From Clostridiales bacterium (GTDB lineage Bacteria > Bacillota > Clostridia > Oscillospirales > QAMX01), in assembly GCA_012514045.1 (NCBI GenBank), contig JAAZBA010000328.1, positions 1 to 29,607 of the forward strand: 29,607 bases of DNA, read 5' to 3'. The stretch's first letter is position 1. Each line of letters starts with the position of its first letter. Shown piece after piece: positions 14,823 to 21,382 of the stretch. The position numbers were made by a program, and so were the translations under genes. Under the pieces are notes generated by a model that did not search any database, was not told the origin of the DNA, and was given only the letters and a program-made list of their open reading frames with translations.

Positions 14823-14851
14823 TTGAAAATATCTGTTTGAAAGTGTATAAT
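14823..14851 (+). promoter_or_regulatory. Sigma-A promoter of the oxidoreductase gene
   Basis: TTGAAA (14823-14828), a 17-nt spacer and TATAAT (14846-14851), 43 nt before the start codon at 14894. Confidence 0.8.
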
Positions 14852-14893
14852 TATTATAGTGTCATAATATACTGAAGGGAGAAAGATCAGTCT

Positions 14894-16159
14894 ATGGACA
14901 GAAAGATAAGATTTGGCGTATTCGGCTGCACCAGAGGACAGTCGCACATGAAAAACGGCATTCTTGCCGGCGGCGAGCTTGTGGCAATATGCGACAAGCA
15001 GGAAAAAATCCTGAAAAGCGCCCAGAGCAAAGACTTCTTCCCTAAGGACGCGGCGATCTACACTGATTTCGACAAATTTATCGAGCACGACATGGACTGC
15101 GTTGTGCTCTGCAACTACTTCCACGAGCACGCCGAATACGCGATAACAGCTATGCGGAAGGGCAAGCATGTGCTCAGCGAGACAACCGCCGGCTCCTCCT
15201 TCTATTACTGCACCGAGCTCTGCCAGGCAGTCGAGGAGACGGGCATGAAGTATATGCTGGGAGAAAACTACCCCTATACCCGCCCCAACATGGAGATTAA
15301 AAGGGTTTACGATTCTGGCACCTTAGGCCGTGTCCTCTACGGCGAGGGGGAATATGTCCATCCCAGCCCAGGAAAACCGGGCCCGCTGATGCCCGAGCTT
15401 AACCACTGGAGGAGATGGCTCCCCCGTACCTACTACGCTACCCACGCGTTGGGACCCTTGCTCTATATGACAGGGCTTCATCCCAAGGAGGTTACCGGCT
15501 TTGTAATCCCCGCTCCGGACTTCAGACAGGCCAAGTACACCACCGATATCGCCGGCATAATCATCACAAAGACAGAGACCGGCGCGATCTTTCGTACCAC
15601 CGGCTGCGCCGGATTCGCGCCCCACGGCTCCTGGTACCGACTCGGCTGCATGAACGGCGGCATCGAGAGGGTAAGAGGAGAAGCGAACACCGTAAGGCTC
15701 GCATACAATGAATGGCAGCGTCCCGAGGGCATGGAGGAGAACGAAAAGATTTATCAGCCCGAATGGATTTCAAACGCGGAGCTTGCGGAGAAAGCGGGCC
15801 ATGGCGGAGGCGACTTCTGGAACATGTATGACTTCTTCGAATATATCTCCGGCGGCGCCGAGCCACATTTCACCATATACAACGCTGTGGATATGTCCCT
15901 TGTGGAGATATGCGCCTGGCGCAGTGTGCTTCGGGGCAACGTGCCTATTGAAATCCCCGATTTCAGAGACGAGGCTGTCCGCCGCCGCTACGAGCACGAC
16001 AAGCTCACCCCTTTCTGGCATGACGACAAGGAGCCTACACTGCCTTGCTGCTCCGACCCCACCGCCAGACCCTTGCCGGAATACGATGTCCCCTGGGTAG
16101 ACCCCTCAGAAGCTGAGGAAAAAAAAGCCGAGAAAGAAGTTATGGATTTTAAGATGTGA
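14894..16159 (+). CDS. Gfo/Idh/MocA family NAD(P)-dependent oxidoreductase
   Basis: A 421-residue sugar or inositol dehydrogenase-like protein. The N-terminal Rossmann domain begins IRFGVFGCTRGQSHMKNGIL, where the usual G-x-G-x-x-G is altered to GCTRGQSH. It contains VVLCNYFHEHAEYAITAM and the MRKGKHVLSETTAGS segment, where the family normally has EKP. The C-terminal alpha/beta domain holds the substrate-site stretch YYATHALGPLLYMTG with a candidate catalytic His. The Lys of the EKP motif is replaced here by T-T, so cofactor handling or catalysis may differ. It has its own promoter and a classical terminator. The reaction is probably oxidation of a sugar, polyol or sugar acid, possibly in concert with the LarA-like gene upstream. 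Confidence 0.85.
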   Translation: MDRKIRFGVFGCTRGQSHMKNGILAGGELVAICDKQEKILKSAQSKDFFPKDAAIYTDFDKFIEHDMDCVVLCNYFHEHAEYAITAMRKGKHVLSETTAGSSFYYCTELCQAVEETGMKYMLGENYPYTRPNMEIKRVYDSGTLGRVLYGEGEYVHPSPGKPGPLMPELNHWRRWLPRTYYATHALGPLLYMTGLHPKEVTGFVIPAPDFRQAKYTTDIAGIIITKTETGAIFRTTGCAGFAPHGSWYRLGCMNGGIERVRGEANTVRLAYNEWQRPEGMEENEKIYQPEWISNAELAEKAGHGGGDFWNMYDFFEYISGGAEPHFTIYNAVDMSLVEICAWRSVLRGNVPIEIPDFRDEAVRRRYEHDKLTPFWHDDKEPTLPCCSDPTARPLPEYDVPWVDPSEAEEKKAEKEVMDFKM

Positions 16160-16170
16160 TAAAACGCAGC

Positions 16171-16209
16171 GCCCTTCGCCGGGCATGTTCGGCGAAGGGC
16201 TTTATTCTT
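16171..16209 (+). terminator. Rho-independent terminator of the oxidoreductase gene
   Basis: gcccttcgccg (16171-16181) and cggcgaagggc (16190-16200) form an 11-bp perfect stem with an 8-nt loop, followed by tttattctt. Confidence 0.9.
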
Positions 16210-16290
16210 ATATTTCCCGGGATAAGTCAACCCGGATTAATCATATGGGAATTGTTTGCATTCATCTTGTCGCTATTTCAAGAAAATGAG

Positions 16291-17334
16291 TTAATAGCGG
16301 TATTTTGCCGCGGTTTTTTCATTAAACCTATTGTATTCGCGATTGACAATTATCACATCCCCACCCATGGTTAATACAGTGTTTATCAGTTTGTCCAGCT
16401 CGTCAGATTCTTCTATATCCCTCGCTATAAACAGTGTATCCACCTTGCCGGCTTTAACATCTCTTTCAATACGTGAGCGATTGTCTGTGCCATGCCCCTG
16501 GGCGATTTCTATGCGCAAACCTTCTAATCTCTCTTCCATTTGTTTTACATATTTAGGAAGCAGTTCTTCTTTTAAGACATCATAAAGCGTCAGATTGTCA
16601 ACGGAATCAAACGGTTTATCTATAATGCCATAGATTTCAAAATCTGCCATGTTTTGGAATTCCGTGACGTTCTCAGTGGTTCCAAAAAGTATCAATTTTG
16701 CCTGCTTTTCCTGCAGGAAAACCTTCAATTCTCTGTTCAAATAGCGGTAATACTTTTCTCGATCCCGCTCTTTAACGTCGACGACAGTGGTATGATCGTA
16801 AACCGCGCCTGATCTTCCGCCTATAGGTACAGAGCCCACAGCTCCAAGATCTCTATCTGGGAACAGCTCTGTGAACCGGTCATAAATCTCAGGATTTTTT
16901 TGATTCAATGTTCCCTCTTTGTAGCTGTACAGAGAAAAACGGTCTTTCGAGAGATCAAGAAACAAATACTCATCCGGCAGTTCGTAATAATTGATAAGCG
17001 GCAAAAGATAAAAGTGATCGGAGACAAACACTTTCTCATTAACCCGACCGTTTAAGTTGCAAAGATAGGTATCTTCCGTATCGATGAGAATAGCCAATCC
17101 ATCCGTACGATTGTTCCAAAACTCAACATCATTTGACAGAGACTGTACCTCAGAGAAGAAAACTTCCAAGTCCAATTTCTCCGCTTTCAGCTTATCAGCA
17201 GCCATATTTATGAGATTTTTGAATCTTATCGGGTCCTGTCTATTGTCAGGGAATGTCTTATGTGTAGGCATATAAATACTGACAAAGGGTCCTGCTGTTT
17301 TTCTTGCGAGTTCTCGGATATTAACTTTTTTCAT
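16291..17334 (-). CDS. Bacterial archaeo-eukaryotic release factor (baeRF) family protein
   Basis: A 347-residue cytosolic protein. The N-terminus NIRELARKTAGPFVSIYMPT, the following R-F-K-NLI-x-x-A segment, the middle domain (LGAVGSVPIGGRSGAVYDH) and the C-terminal TLFIARDIEESDELDKLINT in an L7Ae-like context are typical of baeRF families, bacterial relatives of eRF1/Pelota. Comparative genomics has proposed ribosome-associated or rescue roles for them, but little has been shown directly. A canonical GGQ loop is not evident. The ATG at 17334 is chosen over TTG at 17340 because GGAGG lies 6 nt upstream of it. It has its own promoter and a leader of about 170 nt. The neighbouring iron operon is divergent. 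Confidence 0.78.
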   Translation of the reverse strand: MKKVNIRELARKTAGPFVSIYMPTHKTFPDNRQDPIRFKNLINMAADKLKAEKLDLEVFFSEVQSLSNDVEFWNNRTDGLAILIDTEDTYLCNLNGRVNEKVFVSDHFYLLPLINYYELPDEYLFLDLSKDRFSLYSYKEGTLNQKNPEIYDRFTELFPDRDLGAVGSVPIGGRSGAVYDHTTVVDVKERDREKYYRYLNRELKVFLQEKQAKLILFGTTENVTEFQNMADFEIYGIIDKPFDSVDNLTLYDVLKEELLPKYVKQMEERLEGLRIEIAQGHGTDNRSRIERDVKAGKVDTLFIARDIEESDELDKLINTVLTMGGDVIIVNREYNRFNEKTAAKYRY

Positions 17335-17432
17335 AAACAACCTCCATATTTTATTTTTTGGATTAGCAAATTAATTTTGTCCGCAGATTGCAAAACCAAT
17401 TCGCAAATCAAATATCAAAAATGAGAAAGAAA

Positions 17433-17457
17433 ATCCATAGCAACAATTCCTATGGAT
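17433..17457 (-). promoter_or_regulatory. Stem-loop in the baeRF mRNA leader
   Basis: atccatag (17433-17440) and ctatggat (17450-17457) form an 8-bp stem with a 9-nt loop in the predicted 5' leader of the baeRF transcript. Function unknown. Confidence 0.45.
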
Positions 17458-17508
17458 AACTGTGTCACAAAACAACAATTCGAGAGGAATATCCCTACGA
17501 CTATTTAT

Positions 17509-17537
17509 ATTTTACCACAAAACGCCGAAAAAGTCAA
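17509..17537 (-). promoter_or_regulatory. Sigma-A promoter of the baeRF gene
   Basis: Reverse-strand TTGACT (17532-17537), a 17-nt spacer, TAAAAT (17509-17514), about 168 nt upstream of the start codon. Confidence 0.8.
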
Positions 17538-17850
17538 TTTATTACAAAACCGCTGCGATCCGCTTGACACCGAATCATATCTGCTCCGCCTGATAGCCGC
17601 TTCAGGTGGGATATAGATTTGTAGTTGTTGTGAAAACTATTATAGCTCGCTTTCGCAAGGGGAGAGATTTATGTTGTCGATAATAAGATAATGCCCGAAA
17701 TCAAGCTCCCCCCGGCTCGGAAACGAGACGATACTCCGCTTCAATTTGTCTCTTGCTGAATTTATGATACATAAAACATATAAAAACCAAAGAGAAAACT
17801 GAGCACCTGTCACAAAAGTTCAAAAAAAGCGAAAAAATACAAAAAACCTA
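17538..17850. other. Intergenic stretch without recognisable gene
   Basis: 313 nt between two divergent promoters. Small hairpins such as ctcg-gaaa-cgag near 17715 occur, but no open frame with a ribosome binding site, no tRNA fold and no known riboswitch motif was recognised. Confidence 0.5.
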
Positions 17851-17879
17851 TTGACAAATTTGAATAATAGTAGTATACT
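17851..17879 (+). promoter_or_regulatory. Sigma-A promoter of the feo operon
   Basis: TTGACA (17851-17856), a 17-nt spacer and TATACT (17874-17879). Predicted transcription start is near 17886, exactly at the first palindromic site. Confidence 0.9.
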
Positions 17880-17885
17880 TGTTGC

Positions 17886-17903
17886 AGTTAGCGGCGGCTA
17901 ACT
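17886..17903. promoter_or_regulatory. Operator-like palindrome 1 (probable iron regulator site)
   Basis: agttagcggcggctaact: arms AGTTAGC/GCTAACT around a 4-nt centre, overlapping the predicted start of feo transcription. Placement fits a repressor operator. The TTAGC-n4-GCTAA form recalls DtxR/IdeR-type sites; this assignment is inferred. Confidence 0.75.
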
Positions 17904-17916
17904 TTATTTCAGGCTA

Positions 17917-17940
17917 TTGAGTTAGCCGCCGCTAACTCAA
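17917..17940. promoter_or_regulatory. Operator-like palindrome 2 (probable iron regulator site)
   Basis: 10-bp arms TTGAGTTAGC/GCTAACTCAA around CGCC. Its core 17920-17937 is the exact reverse complement of site 1 (17886-17903), so the RNA could also form an 18-bp perfect stem with a 16-nt loop. Confidence 0.75.
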
Positions 17941-17989
17941 TATGGTCTGCGGTAATAAAGCAGACGTAGAATAAATGGTGGTACATATT

Positions 17990-18202
17990 ATGACTTTAAG
18001 AGACGCTGTAGAATGCAAGGAATACATTATTCGGCATATAAAAACCGGTGATGAAGAATTGAACGCTTTTCTGTTCACCCTCGGATGTTATGTCGGTGAA
18101 GCAATTACCGTTGTCGCCCATCGCAAGGGAGGATGCACAGTTTCAATTAAGGACGGACGCTACAACATTGATACTCAGTTAGCCAAAGCCATTGTTATTT
18201 GA
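17990..18202 (+). CDS. feoA: FeoA ferrous iron transport accessory protein
   Basis: A 70-residue cytosolic SH3-like protein that works with FeoB in ferrous iron import. It shows the short FeoA layout: N-terminal MTLRDAVECKEYIIRHIKTG, central FLFTLGCYVGEAITVVAHRK (the L-x-x-LG-x-x-G-x-x-V pattern) and a C-terminal basic-hydrophobic strand. The ATG at 17990 is preferred because GGTGG lies upstream at suitable spacing and MTLRD matches the usual FeoA start; an in-frame ATG at 17975 overlaps that box. It is the first gene of the feo operon, following a leader of about 100 nt with two operator palindromes. Confidence 0.9.
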   Translation: MTLRDAVECKEYIIRHIKTGDEELNAFLFTLGCYVGEAITVVAHRKGGCTVSIKDGRYNIDTQLAKAIVI

Positions 18203-18237
18203 TTTTATAAATGAATAATTTGCGGTTTATTTTTTAC

Positions 18238-18265
18238 CAATGAGTTAGCGGCTGCTAACTCATTG
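18238..18265. promoter_or_regulatory. Operator-like palindrome 3, between feoA and feoB
   Basis: 12-bp arms CAATGAGTTAGC/GCTAACTCATTG around GGCT, the same core as sites 1 and 2, located 36 nt after feoA and 58 nt before feoB. No clear promoter was found next to it. Confidence 0.7.
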
Positions 18266-18322
18266 CTTGTGACTTAATCCGCAGGAGAAAATAAAGCTAT
18301 AAAACAGAAGGAGGAAGTCCCC

Positions 18323-20326
18323 ATGAGAATTGCTTTGACAGGCAACCCGAACTCCGGCAAGACCACAATGTACAATGCTTTGACCGGTCGTAATGAAAAG
18401 GTCGGAAACTGGGCAGGTGTCACTTTGGACAAGAAAGAACACCCGATCAGAAAGTCGTATGCAGGCGGTGAACAGCTGATTACAGTTGACCTTCCCGGCG
18501 CATACTCCATGTCTCCCTTCACCAGTGAAGAGAGCATCACCAGCTCCTATGTTAAGAAGGAAAACCCGGATGTTATCATCAACATCGTGGACGCCACCAA
18601 TTTAAGCCGCAGCCTTTTCTTTACCACACAGCTCTTAGAGCTTGGCATCCCCGTTGTCGTAGCCCTGAACAAGAGCGACCTCAACGAAAAAAAAGGCACC
18701 AAAATCGATGTGGATGTCTTGTCTGAAAAGCTTGGCTGCCCTGTTGTCAACACCGTTTCCACTGCCGGCGAAGGCTTGCAGGCTGTTGTTGACACTGCCG
18801 TCGCTCACGCAAATAACGCTCAACCTGCTCCTTATGTTCAGGGCGACATCGATTTGACCGATAAGGCAGTGGTTGAGGCTGCCGACCGTAAGCGTTTTGA
18901 ATTTGTGAACAAGATTGTAGAAGCCGTCGAAACACGCAAGATTCTCACAAAAGACAGGAACTTCGGAGACAAGATTGACGCCGTGCTTACAAATAAGTGG
19001 CTCGGTATTCCAATCTTCGCGGTTGTGATGTTCCTTGTGTTTCAAATTTCTCAAGTTTGGGTGGGCACTCCTGTTGCCGATTTGCTCGTGGGCTGGCTTG
19101 AAGCCTCCCAAGAGTTGGCAGGTGAACTTCTTTCACAGGCAAACCCGCTTCTTTCCACCATCATCGTTGACGGCATTATAGGCGGTGTGATTGCCGTCGT
19201 CGGTTTTCTGCCTCTTATCATGGTTATGTACTTTCTCATCGCTCTGCTTGAGGACTGCGGATATATGGCTCGTGTTGCCGTTGTGCTTGACCCAATCTTC
19301 AAGAAGGTCGGTCTCTCCGGAAAGTCGGTTATTCCTTTCGTCATATCTATCGGCTGTGCGGTTCCCGGTATTATGGCAAGCCGTACAATCCGCAACGAGC
19401 GTGAAAAAAGGACAACCGCCATGCTTGCTCCATTCATTCCCTGCGGCGCGAAGATTCCCGTTATTGCTCTCTTTTCAGGCGCGTTCTTTGATAACGCGGG
19501 CTGGGTAAGTACCCTTATGTACCTTTCCGGTATTGTGCTTATTTTCCTCGGCGCGCTTCTTGTCAACAAGATTGCCGGATATAAAGCAAGAAAGTCTTTC
19601 TTTATCATAGAACTCCCCGAATACAAGGTTCCTTCCCTCTGGGGCGCCTTCAAATCCATGTGTATACGCGGCTGGGCTTTCATCGTTAGGGCTGCCACCA
19701 TTATACTTCTTTGCAACCTGGCTGTACAGCTGATGCAGACTTTCACGTGGAGCTTCCAGGTTGCCGAGTCCGCGGATCAGTCCATCCTCGCCTCCATCGC
19801 GTCGCCCTTTGCATACCTGATGATTCCGATCGTCGGCGTTTTGTCTTGGCAGCTTGCCGCGGCAGCAGTCACCGGCTTTATCGCAAAGGAAAATGTTGTC
19901 GGTACTCTGGCAGTTTGCTTTGTCGGCCTAGAAAACCTCATTGATGTGGAAGAGTTTGCTCTTTTGGAGGGCGCGGGCGCGGAAGTCGCCGGTATCATGG
20001 CGATCACAAAGGTTGCCGCTCTTGCATACCTGATGTTCAATCTCTATACTCCGCCTTGCTTCGCGGCTATTGGCGCCATGAACGCGGAGATGAGAAGCAA
20101 CAAATGGCTCTGGGGCGGTATTTGTCTCCAACTCGGTACCGGTTACACCGTAGCATATCTTGTTTACACCATAGGCACTATCGTTACCGGCGGCGACCTT
20201 AACATCGCTGCTGCAATCGGCGGTCTTATTGCCGTTCTTGCTATGGCAGCCGTTGTGGTTGGCCTTATTGTGAATACCAATAGAAGAATGAAAACGGAAT
20301 ATGCTCTGGCCGCTGCTAAGAGTTAA
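18323..20326 (+). CDS. feoB: FeoB ferrous iron transporter
   Basis: A 667-residue membrane GTPase-transporter for Fe(II). The N-terminal G domain has G1 GNPNSGKT at residues 7-14, the WAGVT switch at about 30-34, G3 DLPG at 56-59, G4 NKSD at 116-119 and a G5-like STAGEG near 146. The membrane part has gate motifs with conserved Cys, SIGCAVPGIMASRTI and FIPCGAKIPVIALFSG, repeated nucleoside-transporter-like helices and a C-terminal helical end. Length is at the short end of the family. GGAGGAAG precedes the ATG. It is the second gene of the operon. A divalent cation requirement is expected, but Fe versus Mn specificity cannot be read from sequence. Confidence 0.97.
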   Translation: MRIALTGNPNSGKTTMYNALTGRNEKVGNWAGVTLDKKEHPIRKSYAGGEQLITVDLPGAYSMSPFTSEESITSSYVKKENPDVIINIVDATNLSRSLFFTTQLLELGIPVVVALNKSDLNEKKGTKIDVDVLSEKLGCPVVNTVSTAGEGLQAVVDTAVAHANNAQPAPYVQGDIDLTDKAVVEAADRKRFEFVNKIVEAVETRKILTKDRNFGDKIDAVLTNKWLGIPIFAVVMFLVFQISQVWVGTPVADLLVGWLEASQELAGELLSQANPLLSTIIVDGIIGGVIAVVGFLPLIMVMYFLIALLEDCGYMARVAVVLDPIFKKVGLSGKSVIPFVISIGCAVPGIMASRTIRNEREKRTTAMLAPFIPCGAKIPVIALFSGAFFDNAGWVSTLMYLSGIVLIFLGALLVNKIAGYKARKSFFIIELPEYKVPSLWGAFKSMCIRGWAFIVRAATIILLCNLAVQLMQTFTWSFQVAESADQSILASIASPFAYLMIPIVGVLSWQLAAAAVTGFIAKENVVGTLAVCFVGLENLIDVEEFALLEGAGAEVAGIMAITKVAALAYLMFNLYTPPCFAAIGAMNAEMRSNKWLWGGICLQLGTGYTVAYLVYTIGTIVTGGDLNIAAAIGGLIAVLAMAAVVVGLIVNTNRRMKTEYALAAAKS

Positions 20327-20349
20327 ACTGTTTAGCCGAGGTCTTGTTT

Positions 20350-20538
20350 ATGGGAGACATTATAGTTGTTTTGATTTTGATTGCCATTGTGGCAGGTATC
20401 ATACGGTATCTTATTCGCGCCAAGAAGCGCGGTGAAGCCTGCATAGGTTGTCCCTATGCAAAGAAGTGCATGGGCAAGTGCGGCGGTGAACTCAGCTCCG
20501 CCAGCAATACCAGCGATAGAGAAGAGTTCAAAAACTAA
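20350..20538 (+). CDS. FeoB-associated Cys-rich membrane protein
   Basis: A 62-residue protein with one N-terminal transmembrane helix (IIVVLILIAIVAGIIRYLI) and a cytoplasmic Cys cluster C-x2-C-x5-C-x3-C (CIGCPYAKKCMGKCGG). It is the short FeoB-linked protein common in Firmicutes and distinct from FeoC, probably assisting iron delivery or FeoB assembly. The start at ATG 20350 is supported by GAGG about 8 nt upstream; TTG at 20344 is the alternative. It lies 23 nt after feoB and is followed by the operon terminator. Confidence 0.85.
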   Translation: MGDIIVVLILIAIVAGIIRYLIRAKKRGEACIGCPYAKKCMGKCGGELSSASNTSDREEFKN

Positions 20539-20540
20539 AC

Positions 20541-20578
20541 AAAAAACACTCCGCGTTTTGGGGCGGAGTGTTTTTTTG
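20541..20578. terminator. Bidirectional terminator, feo operon / pilus operon
   Basis: acactccgc/gcggagtgt stem flanked by A and T tracts (aaaaaacactccgc ... gcggagtgttttttt). It gives a T-run on both strands, so it ends feo on the plus strand and the pilus operon on the minus strand. Confidence 0.92.
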
Positions 20579-20655
20579 TTTCACAGGAGCATTTCCATGC
20601 TATATCCAAAATCGATTGTAAATTTGGGATTATTTCTCTTTCTTAGTTTATATAC

Positions 20656-20669
20656 TGAGGTTTCCCTCA
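20656..20669 (-). other. GAAA-tetraloop mini hairpin after the last sortase gene
   Basis: On the reverse strand TGAGG-GAAA-CCTCA forms a 5-bp stem with a GNRA tetraloop just after the stop at 20675. It may stabilise the pilus mRNA 3' end. Confidence 0.4.
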
Positions 20670-20674
20670 ATACT

Positions 20675-21382
20675 TTATTCCGCTGCCAATTCACACCTTA
20701 CTGTTATCCGGTTTTGACCGCCGACGGTACAGGTGAACAGCGTCAGATCCCAGTCTCCGCTCTCCATTTCTTCGACATCGGTCGCTTTGAGGGTTTCCAG
20801 TTCCACCACCTCGTAACGGAAAACATTTCCGTCCATGTCCGTGAATGTCACGTTATCTCCGGCGCGGAGGTTTTTCAGTTTGCCAAAATGGGAGCCGTAA
20901 TTATGGGCGGAGATGATGAGATCGTTTGTATAGGCGGAGCCCATATAGCGGCAGGGAGCAATTTTCAGCCGGGGATAGCTCCATTCGCTGATAACAGGCA
21001 GCACCAGCTTCAAATCCGGGATTTCCAGAACGCCTATATAGCTGTTGTCGTCGACTGTTTCCGCGGGCATCTCCATCTCAGGGTTCAAAACATAATCGGG
21101 GATCTCTATTTCCTTTTCAGGCGCAGTTTTCTCCGGCAGCGCTTTTTCTCCTGTTTTTTCTTTTTCCTGAACCGGCTCGCTCTCTTTCTTTTCTTCCGTT
21201 TTCGTAGGCGGCACCGCCGGTTCTTCTTTTGTTTGAGGGATCATTTCTTCCAGGCGGGCAACGGCTTCCATTGCGGTTTCTTCCGCCTGTTTCTCCTCCC
21301 AGAGATTATATAATATCATGAATAGAGCTGCCGCGATCAGCAACAGCCCTATGATAATGAGCCCTTTGCCTTTATTCTTCAT
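20675..21382 (-). CDS. Sortase (class not certain), second enzyme of the pilus locus
   Basis: A 235-residue membrane-anchored transpeptidase. Residues 6-27 are the N-terminal transmembrane anchor, then comes a charged Glu/Lys/Pro-rich stalk (about 29-105) and the sortase beta-barrel. Catalytic residues are H160 (ISAHNYGSHFG), C218 (TLFTCTVGG) and R225 (GGQNRITVRC). It lacks the C-terminal transmembrane helix of class C and is probably the housekeeping-type enzyme that links the finished pilus to peptidoglycan. The ATG at 21382 overlaps the TGA of the pilin gene (ATGA) and follows GAGGTG, so translation is coupled. It is the last gene of the operon, before a bidirectional terminator. Confidence 0.87.
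   Translation of the reverse strand: MKNKGKGLIIIGLLLIAAALFMILYNLWEEKQAEETAMEAVARLEEMIPQTKEEPAVPPTKTEEKKESEPVQEKEKTGEKALPEKTAPEKEIEIPDYVLNPEMEMPAETVDDNSYIGVLEIPDLKLVLPVISEWSYPRLKIAPCRYMGSAYTNDLIISAHNYGSHFGKLKNLRAGDNVTFTDMDGNVFRYEVVELETLKATDVEEMESGDWDLTLFTCTVGGQNRITVRCELAAE

Noticed and set aside
17600..17760. Possible riboswitch or tRNA-like fold upstream of feo
   Set aside because: Only short isolated stems; no cloverleaf, no conserved aptamer core, and it lies upstream of the feo promoter.
20456..21313. Forward frame of 285 codons starting inside the FeoB-associated gene
   Set aside because: It crosses the feo terminator and is antisense to the sortase; low-complexity Phe/Arg-rich product.
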